Assembly: GCA_905221605.1 (NCBI GenBank)
Contig: CAJNDS010002148.1
Span: 182,501-246,500, forward strand
DNA length: 64,000 bases
Direction of reading: 5' to 3'
Source of the DNA: Symbiodinium natans
Taxonomy: Eukaryota > Sar > Dinophyceae > Suessiales > Symbiodiniaceae
Shown: positions 1-12,100 of the stretch, in pieces
How positions within the stretch are numbered: the first letter of the stretch is position 1
Layout: every line of letters starts with the position of its first letter
Translations under genes and position numbers: made by a program
Notes under the pieces: generated by a model
Seen by the model: only the letters and a program-made list of their open reading frames with translations
Told to the model about the DNA's origin: nothing
The model's database searches: none

Positions 1-22
1 CAGGCATATACATATACGTATG

Positions 23-54
<32 letters not shown>

Positions 55-290
55 GAGACATATACATAGACATAGACATAGACATAGACATGATACATTA
101 TACATTATACATTGTACATTATACGTTATACATTATACATTATACATTATACATTATACATATACATATACATATACATATGCAGATACATATGCATATG
201 CATATGCATATGCGTATACATATACGTATACGTATACGTATACGTATACATGTATATTTATCTATGCATGTATTTATTTCTTCATGTCAT
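1..290. repeat. ATATAC/CATTATA microsatellite
   Basis: Alternating purine-pyrimidine hexamers (ATATAC, GCATAT, GTATAC) with an inner block of CATTATA units. The His/Tyr/Ile-rich ORFs here only reflect the repeat. Low-complexity DNA with no coding signal. Confidence 0.95.
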
Positions 291-489
291 AGCTTCCTTA
301 TCTCTAAGGGGTCAGCATTGTTGTGGAAACATGCACGCTTGCCACGGGCAAATTGAGACAAGTTCCGCACCAGCAGCTGAGTATGCAACCCTAAACCCTA
401 AACCCTAAACCCCAAACCCTAAACCCTCAACCCTCAACCCCAAAACCCTAAAACCCCAAACCGTAAACCCTAAACCTTAAACCCCTCAC

Positions 490-585
490 CAGGTAGCCCA
501 GCTCCTCTGCCAGCGTGGGGAGGGCCGGCAAGGCTTGGCCAACGGCGATGGCCACCAGTGCCAGACCCCGGGTCCATGAGATATG
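490..585 (-). CDS. candidate internal exon of a membrane protein, minus strand
   Basis: On the minus strand an AG acceptor precedes 585 and a GTGAGG donor follows 490. The 96 nt between are open in phase 0 to 0 (32 codons) and encode a hydrophobic segment containing LALVAIAVGQALPALPTLAE, a plausible membrane helix. The plus-strand frames look worse: one is rich in polar residues and ends in a stop. If real, the gene reads leftward out of the window, divergent from all the plus-strand genes. Protein family not recognised. Confidence 0.5.
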
Positions 586-785
586 CTGATACTGTCCTTG
601 TCTTTTCTACAATTCGTAGGGTTTAGGGTTTAGGGTTTAGGGTTTAGGGTTTAGGGGTTTAGGGCTTAGGGTTTAGGGTCTAGGCTTTAGGGTGTAGGTT
701 CTCGAGACCCTAAACCCTTATACAAGGAGGATCGTACTCTAGGGTTTCCTCGGGCATTTTCTGAGGGAGCCAGCCTAGGACCTGC

Positions 786-827
786 CCAGAAGATCACATC
801 CGCCTCGTCATGGACGAGGAAGCGCAT
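786..827 (-). CDS. candidate upstream exon of the minus-strand gene
   Basis: Minus-strand frame beginning MRFLVHDEADVIFW, ending phase 0 before a GC donor, which would join phase 0 to the exon at 490-585. The ATG may be internal, because the frame stays open upstream. The DEAD tetrapeptide resembles helicase motif II, but the hydrophobic next exon argues against a helicase. Weak call. Confidence 0.35.
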
Positions 828-1428
828 TATTCTTGTTGCCACTTTGTATTTGCGAGCATGATTATGTTATGGTTTTAAGTACAGTTCTAATGGGTGAATA
901 CTGTGTAGTAGTGAGTATGATTATGTTTGTACCTACTTTTTGAATGGCTTTGTTTCTGACTACCACCTTTCCCATCAGCATGTCTAGATGTCCTACTTGT
1001 GGGATTATGATTATGATTATGATTATGATTGTGATTACGTTCATTGTCTTTATCTTTTTCTATGGGCCAATGGCTGTCAGGCCTGGGCTCGGAGCCCTGA
1101 ACCCTAAACCCCAAACCCCAAACCCCCCTAAACCCCTAAACCCGAAACCCTAAACCCTAAACCCTAAAGTCCCAACCTCCGACCAGCTTGTGGGGTTCAG
1201 GGTTTCGGGGTCATTGTTGGGTTTCTATGCGTTATTGCTGCTGGCAGGCGCATAAGACCCCCTCCAACCCTCAATCCTCAACTTCTAGAACCCTGAACCC
1301 TAACGACACCCCAAACCCTAAACCCTAAACCCTAAGCCCTAAGCCCTAAGCCCTAAGCCCTAAACCCTAAACCCTAAACCCTAAACCCTAAACCCTAAAC
1401 CCTGAACCCTGAACCCTGAACCTTGAAG

Positions 1429-1526
1429 CCAAGCAGAAGGCGCATTGCACGCCGTGCCCCGACATGGGCAATCTCAGCATCTGGTGCTCGGCGACCGAGC
1501 TCGAGTTGCCAGTGGGATACATGGCC
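1429..1526 (+). CDS. gene 1 exon: Cys-rich segment
   Basis: Reads AHCTPCPDMGNLSIWCSATE in the plus frame, flanked by CCCTAAA upstream and TTTAGGG downstream. The CxxCP spacing resembles GCC2/GCC3-type extracellular repeats. Both borders approximate; a stop codon follows in this frame, so the donor must precede 1527. Confidence 0.5.
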
Positions 1527-4500
1527 TGAGCCTCAAGGGAGTTTAGGGTTTAGGGTTTAGGGTTTAGGGATTAGGGTTTAGGGTTTAGGGTTAGGGTCAA
1601 GGGTGAGTGCGGAATGAGGGAAGTAGGTACCTTATATCCATATCCCCCCCATAAAAACCCTTGAAGGGATTCGATAAGGCACAAAAACTCCCTTACTCCC
1701 TACAAAGACCCAGTACGTGTAGGGTTTAGGGTTTAGGGTTTGGGGTTTAGGGTTTAGGGTTTAGGGTTTAGCCTCCCCCCCCCTTTTGCAGGAGCTTTAA
1801 CCAGGACCAGGGCCCAAGTTTGTTTGGTGTGGTTTTTTCTCGCGCAGCCATCGACGTTTGCTGTCGTGCAGCTGTTTTACATTGTTTCGACTGGGACGGA
1901 AGCCATGTCGACAAAACATCGATTGCGTCGGTGGCGCGGTCGCGCGGAAATCTGCGCAGACACACGAAGACGCGAAGACACGCGAAGCCGAGCGATCGAG
2001 CGAAGACGAGCGAAGACGAGCGAAGACGAGCGAAGACGAGCGGGTCCGACAGCCTCCGGCCTCAAGGCCAGGAAGCGTCAGCCAAAGGCTTCTGGTTCCA
2101 ACCCAACCAATCTATTCAAACGCTTCCCCGGAATTTCGCATCAGGATTCAACATGGACATGCACGTCATCGTCGTGAGGGAGAGAGGGAGGGGGAGAGGG
2201 AGGGGGAGAGGGAGGAGGGAGTGGGCGAGGGAGAGGGGGAGGGGGAGAGGGAAAGGGAGAGGGAGAGGAAGAGGAAGAGGGAGAGGGAGAGGGAGGCGGG
2301 GAGAGGGTCTGTGTTTTGTGTGTGTATGTATGTATGTATGCATATATATATATATATGTGTGCATATAGAGTGTGGGTGTGGGAGTTTGGATGTCGTTGC
2401 TTTGACGGTTTGGTGTCTTGGGGTTAACGGTTTAGGGTTTCGGTTTCTTGGGGTTCAGTGCTCGATTCCCAAGATGTTTAGGCATTGGGGCAACAAACAA
2501 GTGGTCAGGGAGGGCTACTGTACATGGTCAGCTGTGACCCGAAGCTTTTGGGGTCTAGGGGTTGAGGTGGTTTAGGAGTTTAGGGGTTCAGGGTTATTAG
2601 GAGTTTAAGGGGGTTTACGGGCTAGGAGTTTAATCGGGTCTAGGGGTTTAGGAGCTTAAGGGGCTTAGTAGTTTAGGGTTTAGGGTTTAGGGTTTAGGGT
2701 TAAGGGGCTTAAGGTTTAAGGTTTCGGGTTTAGGGTTTAGGGTTTAGGGTTTAGGGTTTCAGTGCCATCTAGGGCCATGAAGCCCGAAGGTACCTCTCGA
2801 GTTCTTAGGGTAGGAACCCGTCTCTGCTTCTTATATACCCTATAAAACCCGTGGGGCCCATATTCCAGAACCCTCGTAAAGAAGGCAAGGGACCCTACCC
2901 TAACCCCTAAACCCTAAACCCTAAACCCTAAACCCTAAACCTTAAACCTTAAGCCCCTTAACCCTATACCCTAAACCCCAAACCCCAAACCCCCAAGCCA
3001 AGAGCCACCCTCAGGTGGACTACAACCGGAGCGACCCCGGCAGCGTGTCGAAATGGTACCGCTGTCCCAGCGACCAGGCGGTTTAGGGTTTAAGGCTTTA
3101 GGGGTGTTGTACAGAGCCTCCCTGAACCCGAAGGCCCTGAATACGCTAAACGCTATCATGCCGAGGCTCAACCCTAAACCCTCAACCCTCAACTTCTCCT
3201 ACCATATAATTCGTGGGCAAGGCCCAAAAACTCGTGGGCAAGGCCCAAAGATTCGTGGGCAAGGCCCAAAGATTCGTGGGCAAGGCCCAAATATTCGTGG
3301 GCAAGGCCCAAAATCAGGATTTTGGGCCTTGCCCACGAATTTTTGGGCCTTTTGGTTCGTGGGCAAGGCCCAAAAATTCGTGGGCAAGGCCCAAAAACTC
3401 TTGGTGGGCAAGGCCCAAATATTCGTGGGCAAGGCCCAAGTATTCGTGGGCAAGGCCCAAATATTCGTGGGCAAGGCCCAAATATTCGTGGGCAAGGCCT
3501 AAATATTCGTGGGCAAGGCCCAAATATTCGTGGGCAAGGCTCAAATATTCGTGGGCAAGGCCCAAAAACTCTTCGTGGGCAAGGCACAAAAATTCGTGGC
3601 AATTTTTTGGGCATTGCCCACGAATTTTTGAGCCTTTTGGTTCGTGGGCAAGGCCCAAATGTTTGTGGGCAAGGCCCAAAATTCGTGGGCAAGGCCCAAA
3701 AACTCTTGGTGGGCAAGGCCCAAAAATTCGTGGGCAAGGCCCAAATATTCGTGGGCAAGGCCCAAGAATTCGTGGGCCAGGTGCGGCCTTGAGCCCCTCA
3801 ACCCTTGAGCCCCTAAACCCTTGAGCCCCTAAACCCTTGAGACCCTAAAACCTTGAGCCCCGAACCCCTGGAAGCCATATAAACCCTTGAGACCCTAAAC
3901 CCTTGCGAACCCCATTAGTTTTGTTGTTGAGCCATCCTAATCATAAGAAGAGAAGCTTTGTATTTCTTAATGTTATGGGAACTCCGGGTGGGTGGGTATT
4001 TTTCGATGGTCTAAACAGCGAGCCTAAACGAGAAACTTCTCGACCAGGAGCTCTTGAACCCTAAACCCTAAACCCTAAACCCTAAACCCTAAACCCTAAA
4101 CCCTAAACCCTAAACCCTAAACCCTAAACCCTAAACCCTAAACCCTAAACCCTATACCCTAAACCCTAAACCCTAAAACGCTGAAGATGACTTGTTGCTA
4201 CGTCGAGGCGTGCCCCGGGGGCTACCTCAACGCCAGCAGCGTGGCGGGTGAGCCGGCGCAGGAGTTTAGGGTTTAGGGTTTAGGGTTTAGAGTTTAGGGT
4301 TTAGGGTTTAGGGTTTATACTTGCTGGTTCTTCGGGTTTGGGGCTTAGGGTTCAGGGACCCTAAACCCTAAAAGCGTTTTCTCAGCGACATGCGCGCAGG
4401 AGCTGGTACCCATGTGCGAGGAAGGGTACGGCGGTGTGGGGAGCCTTGGCAACGAAAGTTGAGGTTTAGGGTTTAGGGTTCAGGGTTTAGGCTTAGGGTT

Positions 4501-6069
4501 TAGGGTTTAGGGGTTCTGGGTTTAGGCTTCAAGTAGCCTACTGGTTCTTGGCAGGGAGCGATGGGGTTAGGTACCCGATCTCCCCTCTCTACAATTCCTT
4601 AAACATGGGGCACGAAGCACCAGTAGAGAAGTGGATGCTCCACCATCAAGACCTCCAGCCACCAACCTAAACCCGAAACCCTAAACCCTAATCCCTCTAA
4701 ACCCTAAACCCTAAACCCTAAACCCCAAACCCTAAACCCTAAAGCCGAAACCCTAAAGGTGTACGAACTGCACCATGGGCTACGGGCGCGGGGACAGCAA
4801 CATCTTGCAGTGCGTCCACTGCTCCAGCTCCCCTCGCCAGGCAGATTCCGCTAGTCTTGGAAGGATGTGAAAACTGAAGAGCAAGTGTTTCTGCTGCCCC
4901 TGAACCCGAAACCCTAAACCCCAAACCCTAAACCCTAAACCCTAAACCCTAAACCCTAAACCCTAAACCCTAAACCCTAAACCCTAAACCCTGAACCCTA
5001 AGCCCTTGGCTGGGCCCTGCTTCAGAGGCCACATGGTACGCAGGGTTCTTCCTTGCCAAGAACCTGGCCCTCTTCACCTCTGCCGTGGTCAGCGACGCTG
5101 AGCTCAAAGCTCCCCAAACCCTTTAAAGCCCGAAGCCAGCAAGTGTTTAGGGTTTAGGGTTTGGGGTTTAGGGTTTAGGGTTCAGGTTTTAGGTTTTAGG
5201 GTTCAGGTTTTAGGGTTTAGGTTTTTTCCAGACTCTGAGCCTGCCCAGCGCCCGAAAAGGCGAGCAAGGGCCATCGTGCGGCCAGCTCCACGTTGCTCAA
5301 CCAGCTGATGTCCTTCTCTGCCGTGGCCGGCATCACTATGTGTCTTGGAAGCCCTAAAGACCGAAGCCCTTAACAGCTCATGAACCCTAATCCCTAAACC
5401 CTGAACCCTGAACCCTAAACCCTAAACCCTAAACCCTAAACCCTAAACCCTAAACCCTAAACCCTAAGCCCTAAACACTGAACCCCCAAAACCCTAAACC
5501 CTAAACCCTGAAGCTCTTCCAGCTCATGTTGCAGGTCGGGTGCGATGCAGACCAATACCTTCAAGATAGAGATCGGGATCACAGCAAAGGACCCCTAAAC
5601 CCTAAACCCTAAACCCTAAACCCTAAACCCTAAACCCCAAACCCTAAACCCTAAACCCTAAACCCCAAACCCTGAAGCTCAAAAAAGCGCTAGAAAGACG
5701 GCTTCACAGGACGTCTTCCGAGTGTTGATGTTGCCGGTGTCGGTGGCACAAGGGCAAACCAACGCGGGCGGAGGCATGTCTCTGGGATGCCCAGTAGTAC
5801 TCCTGTTCCTTTTATTTGGGGCGGCTTAGGTTCCCATAGAAACCCGCTAAGCAAAAAGGGGCACTTTTGTGATTTCTAGCAACCCAGGTCTGGTGAGTGC
5901 CTGTTGGAACTCTTCAACGTGGAGAAGAGCCTCCACCATACTCACGTGCTGATGTCCCTGTGGCCGGCGCTGCTGATCGCAGCTGGGAGCGCAGGTCAGG
6001 CCCCTCCTCAATTTACTCAAGGAAGGCCGTAAAAACGGTCAGGTCCCCCACCCTCCCTCTCCCTCCCTA

Positions 6070-6114
<45 letters not shown>

Positions 6115-9100
6115 ATCCCTCTCTCTACTCTACTGACTCCAAGGCGTGCCTGGCCATCGCCAAGGGCGGCTGGTTGGCCGTGGTCGTGGGAGTGAACGTC
6201 TTTCTGCCCGCCTTCCTGGCAGGCTTCGGGAAGCCGCTGGGCTGTGGAGAGGGGGTTTAGGGTGTAGGGTGCAGGGTTGAGGGTTTGGCGTTTCAGGTTC
6301 AGGCTTTCGGGATCAGGGTTCATGGTTTCGGGGTCAGGGTTCAGGGTTTAGGGTGTAGGGTTCAGGGTTTAGGGCTTCGCGTTTCGGGGTGTAGGGTTCA
6401 GGGTTTCGGGTTCTGGGTTCAGGGTTTAGGGTTTGTGGGTTTCTTTTTAGGCCCTGGTTTCAAGACCTTCTCGCCCGGTACCCCTGAACCACCTCATTTC
6501 CCCTTCACAGTGTTCACAAGCTAAGAAGGGTTGATCGACAGCCCTCTATAGGCTTTAGGACCCAAAGCCCTGAGCCCTAAACCCTGAACCCTAAACCCGA
6601 AACCCTGAACCCTAAACCCTGCGCCCTGAACCCGAAACCCTACACTTAAACTCCCAGTAAGCCCCTAAACCCCCCCCCTCCACCCCTGTCTGCGGACGCC
6701 ATCCTCAGGTATTTGGTGGCCTTCCGTCTTCGACCGGAGAGCGACCCTATCGCCGGCGAGCCGCGTCTACATACGAGGGGTCTCGGGATCCCTCAACCTT
6801 AAACCCTAAACCCTATATACCCTAACTCCTAAACCCTGAACCCTATACCCTAGCTCCTTAACCCTGAACCCTGAACCCTAAACTCTGAAATGTAAAGGCT
6901 CTGCCAGTCTCAACCCTGAAGGCTCTCAACCCTCAACGCTCGAAGTATCTCTGAAGTCCTGGGTTCTTGATCCTAAACCCTAAACCTCTCTACCATACGA
7001 CCCTAAATGTTAAACACGCATTTGGCGATTTGATCAATTTTCCTTTTTTTTACCCACCCCCATTGTTCAGCACGAATTAGGCAATTTGATCCATTTTGGC
7101 CCCTCTGACCCCTTTTGACCCCCCATTGTTCAGCACGAATTTGGCCATTTGATCCATTTTGGCTCTCTGAGCCCTTTTGACCCCCCATTGTTCAGCGACC
7201 CCCCAATTGTTCAGCACGAATTTGGCAATTTGATCCAATTCGGCCCCTATCACACGTTTGACCCCCCATTGTTCAGCGACCCCCCATTGTTCAGCACGAA
7301 TTAGGGAATTTGATCCATTTCGGCCCCTCTGACGCGTTTGACCCCTTATTGTTCAGCACGAATCAGGGAGTTTGATCCATTTTTGGCCTCTCTGACGCCT
7401 TTGACCCCCGCCATTGTTCAGTGCGGTTGGATGGAATAACTTGAGGTCTGTGTGATTGTTTGGCCTCTTGGTGCGTCTGAAAAGAAATTAATAAACTTTC
7501 TATCTTCGTAATGTTATGGGATTCTTTGGGCGGGTGTTCTTTTTTCGCCCTTCGGCGTCCCCGCGTCTAGCTTTCCCGGCATCTGATGCAGCTCCACTTG
7601 GCCAGAAGCCATCACAGAGCAAAGTATGCAGCTCCCCCTGGCCGGAAGCCATCACAGAGAAAAGTATAGGTGAACTGTTTGTCTGCGATGTTCGTAAGTC
7701 GCGTTTGAGAGTCTAGGTGATCTGGTGGTCGGACACATCGGAAGGGTTTAGGGTTTAGGGTCTTTTCTGTGGCGCCCGAGGGCCGGTGCGGGGTCTCTTT
7801 TCCGATCGAAAAGACGTGGGTCAGATATCCGGACCCGGGATGTTGAGTCCGAATTGGAGCGTTGGAGCGCGATCTGCGTCAATCTCCCGCCGCTCGCTGT
7901 CGGCTCGGAGACCGACGGGGCATTTTGGTTTTGGTGTTTTCCGGGGGCGATGCAAAACGCCTGCATTTCGGCCCTTTGACCTTCCCGAAAAAAACGAAAT
8001 CATTGAAAACTGATCGTTTTTAGGGGGGGGGGGGGCGGCCGGCCCCATAATTGGACACGATGCAGAATCTTCGCCTCGTCACTCGTTTTTCGGTTTTTCG
8101 GTTTTCGGTTTTGACGAAAAACACCTGCGTTTTGCTCGGTTGGCAACCCCTCGAAATCCGAAATCATTGATTTTGAAATTGGAGCACGTGCTTGGTTGCG
8201 CGCGCGCGGCCGCCTGCCGGCATGCTCGGTTGAAAGTCTGGTTTAGGGAGGCGACCAGATGTTATCGACCCTCTTCACTCGGCGGCTGGCAACCGCTATG
8301 AAGGCGCTAAAGAGATTCTTAGAAGACCCCTGCACTCCGAACGCATTGTTGTTTTCGGTAGACTGTTGGCTCGAGCTTCTTCTTTTGATCAGCCTCAGTC
8401 CTCCTCCTGCACCATGGCCCAGAAGACCGCATCAGTAGTCTTGCTTCACAGAAAATCCGGAACCTGCACTCTGTTGAAGTTATCCAAGAACCAGCTGAAG
8501 AGGGCCCGTATGTCGAGCAACAGAGCGGCCAACAGTGTCGTTCCGGCGTACAGTTTTGAGTCAGCTACTCAGCTATTCAGTCGTGACATTTTGGATTCAT
8601 TGAAGCCATCGAATTTCTAAGGACCAGCGGCTTGGATCCTGTGGTGTACGAGCATCTGAGAGTCCGCTTGGGGTTCAAAGTCTCGGAACACCCGATTTTG
8701 GTCATTCGGCCCGGCACGCCGATGGGGACTGATATTCTGGTTCGTCTTCATGGCCGGGAAGCGGACCAGCGGGCATTCGTCGGGAACTTCTCCGACGAAA
8801 GAAAGACCTGCTCCAGCCCAATGCGGCTTGGAAGCGAATTTATCTCTGGCAGGTTCGCCTGTGCTAAAACAAGGACCGCGCGCCTGCTTTGACATTTGCT
8901 CATGACATGTCAGTTTGGAGTCAGCGCTGCGTCAGGACTTCATGGGTTGAGGTTTTTTTTCTCGAAGGGCGTGAATCGTGGTCGGCTGAAATCGAGCCTC
9001 CCAGGTATCCAACCCCGTCACTCGGGCCGACCTTGGCGAAAATTCTCTCGAACTGGGGCCGGGACGAGGGCCTGGCTTTTTGGGGGTTTTTCGAAATCGC

Positions 9101-12100
9101 CGGAGAGGTTTTTCTTGGAAAGTGGCATCTTGGGACGAAATTGGCTTCCAAAGCCCAAAAATAGCTTCCAAAGCCCAAAGTTGGCTCCCAAAGCCTAAAA
9201 TAGCTTCCAAAGCCCAAAATGGCCAAAAATTGGGAAAGCACCAAAGCCCAAAATGGCCCCCAAAGCCGGGCTTTAAGAGCCAATTTTGGGCGTTGGGAGC
9301 TAATTTGTGCTCCGCAACCCAATTTTGGGCTTTGGAACCAATTTTGGGCTTTGGGAGCCAATTTTGGGCGTTGGGAGCTAATTGAATTTTTCCCGTTGCC
9401 TACACACACTGCTGGCTTAGTAAATGCTCGAACTTGAGTTGCTGAATCTTAAAACCCTAAACCCTAAACCCTAAACCCTAAACCCTAAACCCTAAACCCT
9501 AAGCCCGAAGCCCGAAACCCGAAACCCTAAACCTAAACCTAAATCCTAAACCCTAACCCCAAGCCCTAAACCCCAAACCCTGAACCCTCAACCCTAAACC
9601 CTAAACCCTAAAATCTAAACCCTAAACCCTAAACCCTCAACCCTAAACCCTGAAGTCGTCGGCTTCTGTCGCCCCAGGGCTTGCGCTGGGACTTCCTCCC
9701 TCCCGGGCCGCACATGACCTCCCACGTCAGTTTCTGAGCTGCTGAGTGAGTACACTTTACACGTTTTTTAGGGTTTCGGGTTTTGGGGTTTAGGGTTTAG
9801 GGTTTAGAACTGCAAGTGTACACTTTTTTTGGGGGGCTTGTGAACTCAGCAACTAAGGCTTGCGGATCGCCCTGGTGGTGCTCTCCATCGTCGCCTTGCA
9901 GCTGGGTTGGAAGTTAGCAAGGGTGCAGGGTTTAGGGTTTAGGGGTTTAGGGTTCAGGGTTCAGGGTTTAGGGTTAGGGTTGAAAGCTACCCTAAGTCAT
10001 GGGGGTTTAGTGTTTGGGGGTGATGAAAGTGACCCTAACTCATGGGGTGTGGGGTTTGGGGCTGCTGAACTTAATGAGTTAGCGACCACACCATGAAGCT
10101 CCCTAAGAGAAGCCTCAAAAAATTACGACTCGTACCCCGAAGGTTGTACGCTGGAATTTCTCCTTAATATTCTCCCACTATGACCCATGTATATATATAT
10201 ATATATCTGTATACTTTTTTCCTGGGGACCTTACTTGGAGGTTCATGGTACTTACTAACCAATTATAACTGGGCTTATAACCCCCACTTATAAGTGGGAT
10301 AACCCCTATAAGGCCCTTTAGGGGTATTATAAGTGGGGTTATAAGTACAGTTAGAATTGGTTAGTAAGTACCATGAACCTTCAAGTAAGGGTCCAAGGCA
10401 CAGAGCCCCTCGAAAGCCCAGGCTGGCCATGAGCGTGGGAAGCTGGATCTTTGCCGCCGATGGCCCTGTTCAGCAATGAACCCTAAACCCTAAACCCTAA
10501 AACTCTAAACCCTAAACCCTAAAACCCTAAAACCCTAAAAACCCTAAACCCTAAACCCTAAACCCTAAACCCTAAACCCTATACCCCTTAATTAATGGAT
10601 TTTGCCCACAACTTTTCGCAAGGGAATATTTGGAGATACCTTCTTGGGTGGAGATGTGTTTTTTTCGCCATTTAGGCTTTAGGCTTTGGGCTTGGGGCCC
10701 CTCACGAGACCCGAAACCCTAAACCCCAAACCCACTCCCTTGCGAACTCACACTAAAGCCGAGAATCTGAAAGCTCTAAACCATCTATGGCCTTACCTGA
10801 GCAAGCCCCTGAACCGCATGCCCCTAAGCCTTAGACCCGAAAGCCCAAAGCTTTGTTAGCGTTTAGGGTTTAGGGTTTGGGGTTTAGGGTTTAGGGTTTA
10901 CGGGGAGAAGCCTTGGGTGTGATCAGTTTCTTGACGTGTGATCAGTTTCTTGACCAGGTCTGGTTCCGCACCCAGCCACCGCCAGCGCATGTGGCCTACC
11001 TTGTGCAAGCCTACCGCCCAGGCTGCGAAGCTTGGGAGGCCCCCGGCAGCCCTAAACCCTAAACCCTAAGCCCTAGGGTACCCTAAACCCTAAACCCTAA
11101 ATCCTAAACCCTAAACCCCAAACCCTAAACCCTGAACCCTCCCCAAACCCATAGGGTGCATGATGCACACCATGGGACCCTCTCAGGGTCATGAAATCCT
11201 ACGTTGTGCTTGGAGGTTCATGGGTACTTATAACCCCAATTCTAAGTCTACTTTTAGGGTTTAGGGGTTTAGGGTTTGGGGTCTGCTTATAACCCCAACT
11301 ATAAGTCTACTTCTCGGGTTTAGGGTTTAGGGTTTGGGGTCTGCTTACAACCTATTTAGAGGCCTTGGGGGGGCTTAGAAGTACAGTTTTAACTGGGGTT
11401 GGAAGTACCCTGAGCCTCCAAGTGGGCCATGACAAATGTTCGAACCATGGAGCGTCCAAAGCCACTCTTGGGGGTTTTAAGGTTTTAGGGTTTTGGGGTT
11501 GTAGGGTTTAGGGTTCTAGGGTTTGGAGATTTTGGGGGTTGCGGGCTTTAGGGTTGTAGAGTTGTTGAGTTGCGGGCTTTAGGGTTTTAGGGTTTAGGGT
11601 TTAGGGTTTAGGGATTTCAAGTGCAAGCAGAAGAGCAAGCATCGTCTTTGGATCAGCCTCCGCGTGTCCTGTCCAATAGCCATGTCTCTCAAAAGTGGGA
11701 TCCTAAGCCCAAATGAACCCGAGAAAACCTCTCAACCAACCCTCAGCCCTCTGAACCCTGAACCCTGAACCCTCAACCCTCAACCCTAACCCTAAACCCT
11801 AAACCCTAAACCCTAAACCCTAAACCCTAAACCCTAAATCCTACCCCCTAAACCCTAAACCCCAAAACCCTAAACCCTAAACCCCGAAACCTGCATTCCG
11901 TTCATTCTTGCAGCCTTGCTGCCAGGTGGAGCGATTGGTGCGCAAGGCCGCCCTGGCTCCGCCCATAGGGTTTAGGGTTTAGGGTTTAGGGTTTAGGGTT
12001 TAGGGTTTAGGGTTTAGGGTTTAGGGTTTAGGGTTTAGGGTTTAGGGTTTAGGGTTTAGGGTTTAGGGTTTAGGGTTTAGGGTTTAGGGTTTAGGGTTTA

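Larger units (their letters stand above)
7560..9100. other. repeat-poor tract with unrecognised ORFs
   Basis: Almost no TTTAGGG repeats apart from 7745-7762, and more balanced base composition. Holds a direct repeat of CTTGGCCAGAAGCCATCACA (near 7600 and 7640) and two plus-strand ORFs described separately. Looks like an insertion of foreign or retrotransposed origin within a gene 1 intron; origin unknown. Confidence 0.5.

Noticed and set aside
3053-3824. Six long overlapping ORFs (up to 203 codons) on both strands
   Set aside because: All are translations of a 20-bp tandem repeat whose length and composition avoid stops; no domain and equal openness on both strands.
7150-7175. CCATTTTGGCTC as a relict spliced leader
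   Set aside because: Only 12 bases match, the sequence is part of a tandem unit and other copies read CCATTTTGGCCCC.
7010-7430. Possible CRISPR array
   Set aside because: Units are head-to-tail with no unique spacers, and the context is eukaryotic.
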